Origin: an uncultured Porphyromonadaceae bacterium
GTDB lineage: Bacteria; Bacteroidota; Bacteroidia; Bacteroidales; Muribaculaceae
NCBI GenBank assembly: GCA_900551515.1
Contig: URWH01000004.1
Coordinates: 1 to 23,636 of the forward strand
DNA: 23,636 nt
Direction of reading: 5' to 3'
Below the pieces are notes generated by a model, which was not told the DNA's origin, made no database searches, and saw only the letters and a program-made list of their open reading frames with translations. Below are positions 10,338 to 19,500 of the stretch, piece after piece. The stretch's first letter is position 1. Each line of letters starts with the position of its first letter. The position numbers and the translations under genes are program-made.

Positions 10338-11375
10338 ATGAAAACAGACAGAATTCTTGTGACCGGCGGCACCGGCTACATCGGATCACACACCGTTGTC
10401 GAACTCCAGAACGCCGGATACCCGGTTGTGATCATCGATAATCTTTCCAACTCCAGCCGTGACGTGCTCGACGGCATCGAACGCATCACCGGCATCCGCC
10501 CCGACTTTGTCGAGGCCGACTGCACCGACATGGCCTCGCTCACCAAGCTGTTCGCTGACTACCCCGACATCCGCGGCATCATCAACTTCGCCGCCAGCAA
10601 AGCCGTGGGTGAATCGGTGCAGAAGCCTATCCTCTACTACCGCAACAACCTCAACACCCTGCTCAACCTCCTCGACCTGATGGGTCCCAACGGAGTGAAA
10701 GGCATCGTGTTCTCATCGTCGTGCACCGTCTACGGCGAGCCCGACCACAACCCGGTCACCGAGCAGTCGCCCATCAAGAAAGCCACCTCGCCCTACGGCA
10801 ACACCAAACAGATATCAGAAGAGATCATCACCGACGTCATCAACTCCGGCGCTCCGTTCAAGAGTGTGATTCTCCGCTATTTCAACCCCGTAGGCGCACA
10901 CCCCACAGCCGAGATCGGCGAACTTCCCAACGGCGTGCCCCAGAACCTCATCCCCTACCTCACTCAGACAGCCATGGGCATCCGCAAGGAGCTCAGCGTG
11001 TTCGGCGACGACTACGATACCCCCGACGGCTCCTGCATCCGCGACTACATCAACGTGGTCGACCTCGCCAAAGCCCACGTGCTCGCCGTTGAGCGCATGC
11101 TCGACAACGTCTCCGACAAGAAGATCGAAATATTCAACCTCGGCACAGGCCGTGGCACATCGGTGCTTGAACTCATCAACACTTTTGAAAGCGCCACCGG
11201 CGTGAAAGTGCCACACAAAATCGTAGGGCGCCGCGAAGGCGACATCGAGAAAGTGTGGGCCGATCCGTCGTATGCCAACAACGTGCTCGGCTGGACAGCC
11301 ACCTCGACACTCGAGGACACTATGCGCTCGGCATGGGCATGGCAGTGCAAGCTCCGCGAACGCGGCATCATGTAA
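10338..11375 (+). CDS. galE: UDP-glucose 4-epimerase
   Basis: Interconverts UDP-glucose and UDP-galactose using tightly bound NAD; it serves galactose use and supplies UDP-galactose for surface glycans. The 345-residue protein is of family length. The N-terminal Rossmann motif is VTGGTGYIGSH (residues 8-18). The catalytic Ser lies in SSSCTVYG (Ser128 fits the E. coli Ser124 position) and the catalytic pair is Tyr153/Lys157 in SPYGNTK. RYFNPVGAHP and DYINVVDLAKAH are typical downstream motifs. I start at ATG 10338 because MKTDRILVTGG directly follows; an in-frame TTG at 10296 lies inside the -7 promoter element and cannot be the start. The next gene begins 20 nt after its stop. Confidence 0.96.
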   Translation: MKTDRILVTGGTGYIGSHTVVELQNAGYPVVIIDNLSNSSRDVLDGIERITGIRPDFVEADCTDMASLTKLFADYPDIRGIINFAASKAVGESVQKPILYYRNNLNTLLNLLDLMGPNGVKGIVFSSSCTVYGEPDHNPVTEQSPIKKATSPYGNTKQISEEIITDVINSGAPFKSVILRYFNPVGAHPTAEIGELPNGVPQNLIPYLTQTAMGIRKELSVFGDDYDTPDGSCIRDYINVVDLAKAHVLAVERMLDNVSDKKIEIFNLGTGRGTSVLELINTFESATGVKVPHKIVGRREGDIEKVWADPSYANNVLGWTATSTLEDTMRSAWAWQCKLRERGIM

Positions 11376-11395
11376 CAGACGTCACGCTGCCGGCA

Positions 11396-12643
11396 ATGAC
11401 CATCTACCGTCTCCTGCTCACAACACTGCTTTGCGTCCTGACCGCCGCACCGGCCGTCAGGGCGCAGCAGCGCTTTCTGCCCGCGCCGGATCCTGCCGAC
11501 AGCGCCATCACCGTCAGCCTGCTCACATGCAGTCCGGGAGCTGAAGTCTACGAGCTCGAAGGCCATTCGGCCCTCCGCCTGAAGTATGTGTGCGCCGATC
11601 CGGCAGGAGCCATCGACGTGGCCGTCAACTGGGGCGTCTTTGACTTCGCCACACCCGGTTTTGTCTACCGTTTCGTAAAAGGCGAGACCGACTATTCCAT
11701 CGGCGTCGCACCCACGCCGATGTTCCTCTATCAGTACACCGTCACCGGACGTCGGGTCACCGAGCAGACGCTTAGCCTCACACCGTCGCAGGCGGCAGCC
11801 GTGATCGATCTCGTGGAGAAGAACCTGCAGCCTGAAAACCGCATCTACCGCTACAACTACGTGTTCGACAACTGCGCCACCCGTCCGCTCGCCATCATCG
11901 AGCGGGCCATCGGCGACACCCTGCAACTGCCCACAGGCTACGACAGTCTCGGATCGGATCCGACATTCCGCAACGAGATGCGCCACTTCCATGCCGACTA
12001 CCCGTGGTATCAGTTCGGCATCGACCTCTGCCTCGGCAGCGGCGTTGACCGCACCATCACCCGGCGCGAGACGATGTTCGCCCCCGTGGTGCTGCAGCAA
12101 CTCGTGGCCGATGCCGTCATCCCGACATCGCACGGCGCCCCTGGCCGCCCGCTTGTAGCCTCTACGCAGACACTTGTTGAAGGCTCGCCCGACGCCCTGT
12201 CGCAGCCCACGCCATGGATTCTCACGCCCATGGCCGCCATGCTGGCGCTGCTCATCATCACATGCGCCGTCACCTACCACGACATCCGCGGCCGCCATCA
12301 GTCGCGATGGTTCGACGCCATCCTCTTCGGCGCCTACGGAGTGCTCGGATGCATCATAGCGTTCCTCATCTTCATCTCCGTCCACGAAGCCACATCGCCC
12401 AACTGGCTCTTCCTATGGCTCAACCCGCTGTGCCTCCTTGTGCCCATTTTAATTTGGACAGCACCGGCACGCCGGATACTTAAGATATATCTCACAGCCG
12501 CCGTCATCGCCACGGTGGCATTAGGCTTGCTCTATATCGCCGGAGTACAGTCGCTCAACCCCGCATTCGTGCCCATGATGCTTGCCGGCATCATCCGCAG
12601 CCTTTTCATCATCCTGCCACGTGAAAAATCAAAAACGACATAA
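11396..12643 (+). CDS. DUF4105 (Lnb N-terminal periplasmic domain) membrane protein
   Basis: A 415-residue protein with a signal peptide (TIYRLLLTTLLCVLTAAPAV then RAQ). A periplasmic domain follows, with the DUF4105 hallmarks LLTCSPGAEVYELEGHSALR near the N-terminus and YNYVFDNCATRPLAIIERA around residue 160. The C-terminal third holds four or five membrane helices, starting near WILTPMAAMLALLIITCAV, and ends in a short basic tail. The family is widespread in Bacteroidetes and its function is unknown; the conserved His of GHSALR and Cys of DNCATR could be functional but I cannot show it. The ATG at 11396 is chosen because the signal peptide follows at once; the frame is open further upstream inside galE. 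Its last 23 bases overlap the next gene, suggesting coupled translation. Confidence 0.82.
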   Translation: MTIYRLLLTTLLCVLTAAPAVRAQQRFLPAPDPADSAITVSLLTCSPGAEVYELEGHSALRLKYVCADPAGAIDVAVNWGVFDFATPGFVYRFVKGETDYSIGVAPTPMFLYQYTVTGRRVTEQTLSLTPSQAAAVIDLVEKNLQPENRIYRYNYVFDNCATRPLAIIERAIGDTLQLPTGYDSLGSDPTFRNEMRHFHADYPWYQFGIDLCLGSGVDRTITRRETMFAPVVLQQLVADAVIPTSHGAPGRPLVASTQTLVEGSPDALSQPTPWILTPMAAMLALLIITCAVTYHDIRGRHQSRWFDAILFGAYGVLGCIIAFLIFISVHEATSPNWLFLWLNPLCLLVPILIWTAPARRILKIYLTAAVIATVALGLLYIAGVQSLNPAFVPMMLAGIIRSLFIILPREKSKTT

Positions 12644-14234
12644 CGCCGCCTCCTCACGGCTGATACCTGTGATGACTGCCCTGCTGGCCACGCTCGGTCT
12701 GCAGGCCCAGAACGCCGTCAACCGTTCGCCGCTTGTCATAGGCATCATTGTCGAAGGACTGTCCGACGACTATCTGTCGGCTCTTGAGCCCCGCTTCACC
12801 GAAGGAGGCTTCAAACGGCTCATGCGCTCGGGCGTAACCCTTTCCGACGTCGACTTCGGCCCGGGCATCGATGCCACAGCCGCAGCCGCCATAGTCCACA
12901 CCGGCACATCGCCGATGGTCAACGGCATACCGGCGCGCTACATCTATTCGCCGGCTACCGACCGCGCCACTCAGGTGCTGTCCGACCCCAAAAGCATGGG
13001 CAACTTCACCGACGAGACTTTTTCGCCAAAAGCGCTTAAAGTGTCGACCATCGCCGACGAGCTGCGCATCGACTCCGACGGCGACGGGCTGGTTTACGCT
13101 CTGGCTCCCGACCCTCAGATAGCCATCATCACCGCCGGCCACGCCGCCAACAGCGCCTGCTGGATCTATGACCACACCGGCAACTGGGCATCTTCGACAT
13201 TCTACAAAGATATGCCCCGCGCGGTCACCAACCGCAACTACCGCAACCCGCTCCATTCGCGGCTCGACACCATGAAATGGGTGCCCGCGCTGCCGATGGA
13301 CGCCTATCCGTTCCTGTCACGCGCCGAACGCGCCAAGCCATTCCGCCATCAGTATCCGCAGCGGCAGTTCGACCGGTTTGAGGCGTTCAAATCCACCCCG
13401 ATGGCCAACACCGAAGTGACGGATCTCGGCATCGACCTCATCACGTCGGGCTCGCTCGGACGTGACGCAGCCACCGACATGCTCAGTCTCACCTACACCG
13501 TGAGCCCTGCCGAAGCCGACCGCGCCGAGACCATGGACATGTACATCCGGCTCGACCGCGATCTCGCCCGGCTTTTTGCCGCCGCCGAACGCGCCGCCGG
13601 CACCGGAAACATCACCGTATTCCTCTCGGGCATACCAGCCGAGAACCGTTTTCCTTCGGACGACACCAAATGGAACGTCCCCACGGGCGAATACTCCATA
13701 CGCAAAGCCATGTCGCTGCTCGACATGTATCTCATGGCCACACACGGCAACGGCGACTGGATTTCGGGCTACTACGACAAGCAATTTTTCCTCAACCGCA
13801 AACTCATAGCCGACCGCGATCTCAGCCTGTCGGCATTCCGCACGGAGGTGGCCGACTTCCTCGCCCGCATGGCCGGCGTGTGCAACGTCTACACCATCGA
13901 CGACATCCTTGCCGCCCGTGCCGGCGACGATCCTCAGGCCCTCAAGCGCAACACGTCGGTTGAGCACTGCGGCGACGTCATCATCGAGATCAACCCCGGC
14001 TGGGTAATCACCGACGACGAGCCGTCGACAACCGTCAAAGCCAAAACCAAGAAGACACGTCCGTCGGAACGTGCCAACGCCACGCGCATTCCGGCATTCA
14101 TTCTGGCTCCGTCCGTTGCCCCGCGGCGCATCGACACACCTGTCGACGCCCGCGCCATAGCGCCGACCGTGGCCAGCGTGCTCCGCATACGGTCGCCCAA
14201 CGCCGCAACCATACGTCCCGTCAGCCTGCGTTGA
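12621..14234 (+). CDS. PafA-like alkaline phosphatase superfamily protein, probably catalytically inactive
   Basis: A 537-residue exported protein; MTALLATLGLQAQ is the signal-peptide core. I start it at GTG 12621, since no ATG lies between the upstream frame and the signal peptide core except Met18. It aligns (from memory) with the zinc phosphatase PafA through PLVIGIIVEGLSDDYL, EGGFKRLM, HTGTSPMVNGI, MYIRLDRDLARLF, FFLNRKLIADRDLSL and IAPTVASVLRI. Metal and catalytic positions are replaced: PafA Asp38 is Glu45; nucleophile Thr79 falls on Ala85 or beside Thr86 in an Ala-rich stretch; Asp305/His309 fall on Val294/Glu298; Asp352-His353 on Ile338-Pro339; His486 on Arg489. The KDR and Asn100 positions are also changed. 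It is likely a pseudo-phosphatase with a binding or structural role. It sits between the DUF4105 gene (23-nt overlap) and a sulfatase gene (91 nt). Confidence 0.82.
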   Translation: MKNQKRHNAASSRLIPVMTALLATLGLQAQNAVNRSPLVIGIIVEGLSDDYLSALEPRFTEGGFKRLMRSGVTLSDVDFGPGIDATAAAAIVHTGTSPMVNGIPARYIYSPATDRATQVLSDPKSMGNFTDETFSPKALKVSTIADELRIDSDGDGLVYALAPDPQIAIITAGHAANSACWIYDHTGNWASSTFYKDMPRAVTNRNYRNPLHSRLDTMKWVPALPMDAYPFLSRAERAKPFRHQYPQRQFDRFEAFKSTPMANTEVTDLGIDLITSGSLGRDAATDMLSLTYTVSPAEADRAETMDMYIRLDRDLARLFAAAERAAGTGNITVFLSGIPAENRFPSDDTKWNVPTGEYSIRKAMSLLDMYLMATHGNGDWISGYYDKQFFLNRKLIADRDLSLSAFRTEVADFLARMAGVCNVYTIDDILAARAGDDPQALKRNTSVEHCGDVIIEINPGWVITDDEPSTTVKAKTKKTRPSERANATRIPAFILAPSVAPRRIDTPVDARAIAPTVASVLRIRSPNAATIRPVSLR

Positions 14235-14325
14235 CATTCCCGCCCTCTCACCATCCTTCCGGACCGGAGTGTCATCGCCATCTAATCCACATTCACTCAA
14301 CCTTTCACACGTTAGCGACAAGACA

Positions 14326-15870
14326 ATGAAAACAAAAGAAATGCTTCTTCTTGCAGGAGCCGGCGCATTGACGCTTCCCGTTGCCGCAACCGGAAATGAT
14401 TCCGGGATGCGGCAGAGCGACCGACCCAACGTGCTCATCATCATGTGCGACGACATGGGATACGGCGATCTCGGATGCTACGGCCAGCCCTACATATCGA
14501 CTCCGTGCATCGACAGCATGGCGGCTCAGGGTCTGCGCTTCACGCAAGCCTACGCCGGAAGCCCGGTCAGCGCTCCGTCACGCGCATCGCTCATGACCGG
14601 CCAGCATTCGGGCCACTGCGAAGTAAGAGGCAACAAAGAATACTGGCGCGATGTGCCGACCGTGAAGTATGGCAGGAACACCGACTTTTCCATAGTCGGG
14701 CAGCACCCCTACGACTCGGCGCATATAGTCCTGCCTGAGATATTCAAGGACCGCGGCTACAACACCGGCATGTTCGGCAAATGGGCAGGAGGCTACGAAG
14801 GCTCCCGCTCCGTTCCCGAAAAGCGCGGCATCGACGAATATTTCGGATATATCTGTCAATTTCAGGCACATCTCTATTACCCCAACTTCCTGAACCGCTT
14901 CAGCCGCCAGGCCGGTGACACAGCCACCGTGCGCGTGGTGCTGGAAGACAATATCGAGTATCCGATGTTCGGTCCCGACTACAACAAGCGTCCGCAATAT
15001 TCCGCCGACATCATCCACTCCAAGGCGATGGAATGGCTCGGGAGCCAGTCGGCCGACAAGCCGTTCTTCGGCCTCCTCACCTACACATTGCCCCACGCCG
15101 AGCTCGTCCAGCCCGACGACTCGATCGTCGCATCCTATCGCGCCCGGTTTGCCGAAGATTCCGACTGGCCCGGACAGGAGGGGTCGCGTTACAACGCCAC
15201 CACACACACCCACGCCCAGTTTGCGGCGATGATCACGCGCCTCGATACCTACGTGGGCGACATCCTGCGCCTGCTTCGCGAAAAAGGACTCGACCGCAAC
15301 ACCCTCGTCATCTTCACCAGCGACAACGGACCTCATGAAGAAGGCGGTGCCGACCCCACATTTTTCGGTCGCGACGGCAAGCTGCGCGGACTCAAACGCC
15401 AGATCCATGAGGGAGGCATACGCGTGCCGTTCATTGCCTACTGGCCCGGCACAATACGACCCGGCCGCACATCGGACCTGCAGATCGCTTTCTACGACAT
15501 AATGCCGACAATGGCACGTCTCACCGGCGTTTCCGACTTTCCCGGCCGATATGCCAACCCCGACGTGGCCGACGACCGCTTTGACGGCATCTCCTTCTAT
15601 CCTACGCTTATGGATCAGCCCGGACAGGCCGTCCATCCGTTCCTTTACTGGGAATTCGATGAAACGGATCAGATCGGTGTAAGGGAAGGCGACTGGAAAC
15701 TCATAGTCAAATCCGGGAAGCCGCATCTCTACAACCTCGCCGACGATATCCATGAAGACAACGACATAGCCGCCGGGCATCCCGACATTGTCAATCGTCT
15801 CATCAATATCATCGAACGCGAGCACACCCCCAATCCCTACTTCCACGTAACGATGCCGAAGAAGGAATAA
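14326..15870 (+). CDS. Secreted S1-family sulfatase (serine type)
   Basis: A 514-residue protein with a signal peptide (MKTKEMLLLAGAGALTLPVAA). Sulfatases of this family hydrolyse sulfate esters from host or dietary glycans, here in the periplasm or at the surface. The active-site signature is S82-A-P-S-R-A-S-L-M-T-G, so the residue converted to formylglycine is Ser82, which needs the anaerobic radical-SAM maturase (anSME) encoded elsewhere. Asp42-Asp43 (MCDDMGYGDLG) and Asp333-Asn334 (TSDNGPHEEGG) are the calcium-binding residues. KLRGLKRQIHEGGIRVPFI is the usual C-terminal motif. I start at ATG 14326 because MKTKEMLLL begins a normal signal peptide; the frame is open upstream. No promoter consensus is visible in the 91-nt gap, so it may be read from galE. 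The substrate cannot be deduced. Confidence 0.93.
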   Translation: MKTKEMLLLAGAGALTLPVAATGNDSGMRQSDRPNVLIIMCDDMGYGDLGCYGQPYISTPCIDSMAAQGLRFTQAYAGSPVSAPSRASLMTGQHSGHCEVRGNKEYWRDVPTVKYGRNTDFSIVGQHPYDSAHIVLPEIFKDRGYNTGMFGKWAGGYEGSRSVPEKRGIDEYFGYICQFQAHLYYPNFLNRFSRQAGDTATVRVVLEDNIEYPMFGPDYNKRPQYSADIIHSKAMEWLGSQSADKPFFGLLTYTLPHAELVQPDDSIVASYRARFAEDSDWPGQEGSRYNATTHTHAQFAAMITRLDTYVGDILRLLREKGLDRNTLVIFTSDNGPHEEGGADPTFFGRDGKLRGLKRQIHEGGIRVPFIAYWPGTIRPGRTSDLQIAFYDIMPTMARLTGVSDFPGRYANPDVADDRFDGISFYPTLMDQPGQAVHPFLYWEFDETDQIGVREGDWKLIVKSGKPHLYNLADDIHEDNDIAAGHPDIVNRLINIIEREHTPNPYFHVTMPKKE

Positions 15871-15883
15871 TCATGCCCTCCGA

Positions 15884-15916
15884 TGCCGAATTGCGACAAA
15901 ACGTCACAATCCGGCA
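15884..15916 (+). terminator. Hairpin terminator after the sulfatase gene
   Basis: Bases 15884-15897 pair with 15903-15916: 12 of 14 positions match (two A-C mismatches) around an AAAAC loop, 13 nt after the stop. It is followed by CATTATTTAG, only weakly T-rich. It likely ends the galE-to-sulfatase unit ahead of the secA promoter. Confidence 0.6.
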
Positions 15917-15959
15917 CATTATTTAGCGCTTTTAACCCCCTTATCTCGCCCATTTTCAC

Positions 15960-15967
15960 TATCTTTG
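15960..15967 (+). promoter_or_regulatory. -7 promoter element for secA
   Basis: TATCTTTG (15960-15967), followed by CAC, is a perfect -7 element. No TTTG is present at the right distance upstream (the area is ACCCCCTTATCTCGCC), so the -33 half is poor. The start of secA is 73 nt downstream, giving a leader of about 65 nt whose last 20 bases (TTAAAACACAACAACATAA) are A-rich and unstructured. Confidence 0.7.
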
Positions 15968-16039
15968 CACTTGATTTTGGCATCAACCTTCAAAATTGGC
16001 CGAATCTCAAATGCAAATAATTAAAACACAACAACATAA

Positions 16040-19000
16040 ATGTCAATCAACTCATTCTTAAGCAAAATATTTGGCAACAAGTCGCAACGCGACCTCAAAG
16101 AGATAAACCCGATCGTTGAACAGATCAAGGCTCTCGGTCCTGAAATGCAGAAGCTTACGCACGATCAGCTCCGCGAGAGGATCGACGACATCCGCGACGA
16201 CATCCGCAAGGCCACCGAAGCCGACCGCAACCGCATCGACGAAATCCGCAGTGAAGTAGAGTCAATCGACGTTGAAAAACGCCAGCCCCTGTGGGACGAG
16301 CTCGACCGCCGCGAGAAAAACATCCTCGACACCATCGAGGACAAGCTCAACGAACATCTCCCCGTAGTGTTCGCCATAATGCGTGAGACAGCTGCCCGTT
16401 TCGCCGCCAACCCCACCATCGAAGTCACCGCTACGGCGCTCGACCGCGAGCTCGCCGCCCAGGGCAAGGACTTCATCAGCATCGAAGGCGACAAAGCCAT
16501 CTACAAAAACCACTGGATGGCCGGCGGCAACGAGATCACCTGGGACATGGTCCACTACGATGTGCAGCTCATCGGCGGCATCGTCCTCCATCAGGGCAAA
16601 ATAGCCGAGATGGCCACCGGCGAAGGCAAGACACTCGTCGCAACGCTCCCGGTGTTCCTCCGCTCGCTTTCGGGCCGCGGCGTTCATGTGGTGACCGTCA
16701 ACGACTATCTTTCGAAACGCGACTCGGAATGGATGGGACCGCTCTACATGTTCCACGGCTCGACCGTCGACTGCATCGACAAGCACGAGCCCAACACGCC
16801 TGAGCGCCGCGCCGCCTACAACTGCGACATCACCTTCGGCACCAACAACGAATTCGGTTTCGACTACCTCCGCGACAACATGGCGCTGACGCCCGGCGAT
16901 ATGGTGCAGCGCAAGCACTACTACGCCATTGTCGATGAGGTCGACTCCGTGCTCATTGACGATGCCCGCACCCCGCTCATCATCTCCGGCCCCGTGCCCA
17001 AAGGCGACGATCAGATGTTCGAACAGTTCCGCCCGAACGTGGAAACCGTCGTAAACGCGCAGCGCCGCCTCGTCACCCAGATTCTCTCCGAGGCCAAGGC
17101 CAAGCTCGCGAGCGAAGATAAGGAAGTGCGCAAAGAGGGCGCCCTGCTGCTCTTCCGCGCCTACAAAGGTCTGCCGAAAAACAGCGCGCTCATCCGCTTC
17201 CTCAGCCAGGAAGGCATGAAAAACATCCTTCTTCAGACCGAAGCCTACTATCTCCAGGACAACTCACGCGAAATGCCCAAGGCCACCGAGCCGCTCTATT
17301 TCGTCATCGACGAGAAAAACCGCTCCGTTGAGCTCACCGACAAAGGCATCGACACCCTCACCGGCAACTCGGCCGACCCCAACTTCTTCGTCCTCCCCGA
17401 TATCGCATCGGAGCTTTCCGAAGCCGAAACGATCCAGGATCCCGCAGAGCGCCGTCAGAAAAAAGACGAGCTCATGCAGAACTACGCCGTCAAGGCCGAG
17501 CGCGTCCACACCGTCACGCAGCTTCTCAAAGCCTATACCCTTTTCGAAAAAGATGTTGAATATGTGATCGACGACAACAAGATCAAGATTGTCGACGAAC
17601 AGACCGGCCGTATCATGGAGGGCCGACGCTACTCCGACGGACTCCATCAGGCCATCGAAGCCAAGGAAGGCGTCAAGGTGGAAGCCGCCACGCAGACATT
17701 CGCCACCATCACGCTCCAGAACTACTTCCGCATGTATCACAAGCTGGCCGGCATGACCGGTACGGCCGAGACGGAAGCCGGTGAATTCTGGGACATCTAC
17801 AAACTTGACGTCATCACCATTCCCACCAACAAACCCGTTGCACGTCACGACCTCAAGGACCGCGTCTACAAGACCAAGAAAGAGAAATATGCCGCTGTCA
17901 TCGACGAGATCCAGCGCCTCGTCTCGCAAGGCCGTCCGGTGCTCGTCGGCACAACGTCGGTAGAGATCTCCGAACTTCTGTCGCGCATGCTCAAGATGCG
18001 CAACATCCCCCACAACGTGCTCAACGCCAAGCTGCACCAGAAAGAGGCCGAGATCGTGGCCCTCGCCGGTAAAGCGGGCACCGTCACCATCGCAACCAAC
18101 ATGGCCGGCCGCGGTACCGACATCAAGCTGCCGGATGAAGTGAAAGCAGCCGGCGGCCTCGCCATCATAGGCACCGAGCGCCACGAATCGCGCCGCGTCG
18201 ACCGGCAGCTCCGCGGCCGTTCCGGCCGTCAGGGCGACCCGGGTTCTTCGGTATTCTACGTGTCGTTCGAGGACCAGCTGATGCGTCTGTTCGTCACCGA
18301 CCGTGTCATGAGGATGCTCGACCGCTTCGGCCTCAAAGAGGGCGAGATGATCGAATCGAAAATGATCAACAACGCCATCGAGAACGCCCAGAAACGCGTC
18401 GAAGAAAACAACTTCGGCATCCGCAAGCGCCTCCTCGAATATGACGACGTGATGAACAAGCAGCGCACCTACATCTATTCGCGCCGCCACCACGCACTGC
18501 TCGGCGAACGCATCGGCGTCGACATCAACAACATGTTCTGGGACGTCATCGAAAACCTCCTCAACACCTACAGCGCGCCTTCCGACTACGAAGATCTCGC
18601 CATGGATGTGTTCAAGCTTCTGGCCATCGAGATGCCGTTCTCCGAAGAGGAATTCCGCAACCGCAGCAAGGAAGAGCTTATCGAATCGCTGCACTCCGCC
18701 GCCATGGAAGCGCTCAACCGCAACAACAGCCGAATCACCGAAATAGCCGACCCCGTAATCAAGAAATGGGTTGACGAACACGGCTCCGACGGCCGCATCG
18801 TAGTGCCGATGACCGACGGCAAACGCGTGTTCTACCTGCGCGTCGATCTGGCCGAGGCTTATGCCTCCGACTCCCGCTCGATTGTCAAGGAATGGGAGAA
18901 GATGGTGCTGCTCATGACCATCGACGAACTATGGAAAGAACATCTCCGCGAGCTCGACCAGCTGCGCCAGTCGGTGCAGAACGCATCCTACGAACAGAAA

Positions 19001-19387
19001 GATCCGCTGGTCATCTATAAAGTGGAATCGTTCCACCTCTTCGAGCAGATGCTCAACAACCTCAACTCAAAGGTTGTGTCGGTGCTCCTCCGCGGTCACA
19101 TCCACGTGCCGTCGCGCCAGCCTGCCGACAACGGCGAGGCCGCATCGCAGCGTCCCGCGCCCGAAGTGCAGCGCGCCATGCCCGAGTCGCCAAGCGTGAA
19201 GAATCAATATCAGACTTCCCGCGAAAGCATGCCGGGCGAGAATGCTACCCGCGCCGCCGCTTCGGCTCAGCAAGGCGAGAAGCAGCGCCCGATGCCCATA
19301 AAGGCAGCGCCGAAAGTGGGCCGCAACGATCCCTGTCCCTGCGGCAGCGGCAAGAAATTCAAAAACTGCCACGGACGCAACATGTAA
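16040..19387 (+). CDS. secA: Preprotein translocase motor ATPase SecA, long Bacteroidetes form
   Basis: The ATPase that drives unfolded preproteins through SecYEG, peripheral on the inner membrane. Walker A is MATGEGKT (residues 191-198); the DEVD Walker B box is 299-302; [47 protein letters not shown] and [20 protein letters not shown] are the other helicase-type motifs. The C-terminal zinc/SecB-binding motif has Cys1099, Cys1101, Cys1110 and His1111, after a Pro/Ala/Gln-rich linker. At 1115 residues it exceeds E. coli SecA (901). The extra length lies mainly in a charged helical stretch before the Walker A (about residues 45-110) and in the preprotein cross-linking region (about 335-405). 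The ATG at 16040 follows an A-rich leader, and [20 protein letters not shown] is a normal SecA N-terminus. Confidence 0.98.
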   Translation: MSINSFLSKIFGNKSQRDLKEINPIVEQIKALGPEMQKLTHDQLRERIDDIRDDIRKATEADRNRIDEIRSEVESIDVEKRQPLWDELDRREKNILDTIEDKLNEHLPVVFAIMRETAARFAANPTIEVTATALDRELAAQGKDFISIEGDKAIYKNHWMAGGNEITWDMVHYDVQLIGGIVLHQGKIAEMATGEGKTLVATLPVFLRSLSGRGVHVVTVNDYLSKRDSEWMGPLYMFHGSTVDCIDKHEPNTPERRAAYNCDITFGTNNEFGFDYLRDNMALTPGDMVQRKHYYAIVDEVDSVLIDDARTPLIISGPVPKGDDQMFEQFRPNVETVVNAQRRLVTQILSEAKAKLASEDKEVRKEGALLLFRAYKGLPKNSALIRFLSQEGMKNILLQTEAYYLQDNSREMPKATEPLYFVIDEKNRSVELTDKGIDTLTGNSADPNFFVLPDIASELSEAETIQDPAERRQKKDELMQNYAVKAERVHTVTQLLKAYTLFEKDVEYVIDDNKIKIVDEQTGRIMEGRRYSDGLHQAIEAKEGVKVEAATQTFATITLQNYFRMYHKLAGMTGTAETEAGEFWDIYKLDVITIPTNKPVARHDLKDRVYKTKKEKYAAVIDEIQRLVSQGRPVLVGTTSVEISELLSRMLKMRNIPHNVLNAKLHQKEAEIVALAGKAGTVTIATNMAGRGTDIKLPDEVKAAGGLAIIGTERHESRRVDRQLRGRSGRQGDPGSSVFYVSFEDQLMRLFVTDRVMRMLDRFGLKEGEMIESKMINNAIENAQKRVEENNFGIRKRLLEYDDVMNKQRTYIYSRRHHALLGERIGVDINNMFWDVIENLLNTYSAPSDYEDLAMDVFKLLAIEMPFSEEEFRNRSKEELIESLHSAAMEALNRNNSRITEIADPVIKKWVDEHGSDGRIVVPMTDGKRVFYLRVDLAEAYASDSRSIVKEWEKMVLLMTIDELWKEHLRELDQLRQSVQNASYEQKDPLVIYKVESFHLFEQMLNNLNSKVVSVLLRGHIHVPSRQPADNGEAASQRPAPEVQRAMPESPSVKNQYQTSRESMPGENATRAAASAQQGEKQRPMPIKAAPKVGRNDPCPCGSGKKFKNCHGRNM

Positions 19388-19423
19388 GATGCTCCCGCTC
19401 CACGGGCATTAGCAACATACGGA

Positions 19424-19465
19424 GGCTGTCGGGTTGAACTATCTTCACGACAGTTCATGACAGCC
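19424..19465 (+). terminator. Candidate terminator after secA
   Basis: GGCTGTC (19424-19430) pairs with GACAGCC (19459-19465), and inside it TGAACT (19435-19440) pairs with AGTTCA (19452-19457), separated by an uneven internal loop. No T-run follows (CCCTTAAAATC). An alternative pairing, CTGTCG (19427-19431 region) with CGACAG, competes with it. It may weaken rather than stop read-through, since no clear promoter consensus lies between it and the next gene. Confidence 0.45.
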
Positions 19466-19500
19466 CCCTTAAAATCTCTCCAACACTCACTCTCACAGAT

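Noticed and set aside
11045..12385. Long open frame (446 codons) on the minus strand under galE and the DUF4105 gene
   Set aside because: It is antisense to two well-supported genes. The translation is rich in Gly, Asp, Glu, Val and His without domain motifs, which is the usual by-product of codon bias in high-GC genes.
14233..14277. Imperfect inverted repeat (TGACATTCC / GGAGTGTCA) between the PafA-like gene and the sulfatase gene
   Set aside because: A 9-bp stem with one wobble pair and a loop of about 26 nt, without a T-run; too weak to call a terminator.
16011..16061. Tiny overlapping ORF (16 codons from ATG 16011) in the secA leader, a possible SecM-like regulator
   Set aside because: It has no secretion signal or arrest motif, is very A-rich, and is about as short as chance ORFs in such a leader. 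I see no hairpin that would hide the secA start.
17264..18781. Long minus-strand open frame (505 codons) under secA
   Set aside because: Antisense shadow of strongly conserved SecA motifs; low-complexity composition with no recognisable domain. The same applies to 14578-15846, 13317-14456 and 1087-2163 on the minus strand.
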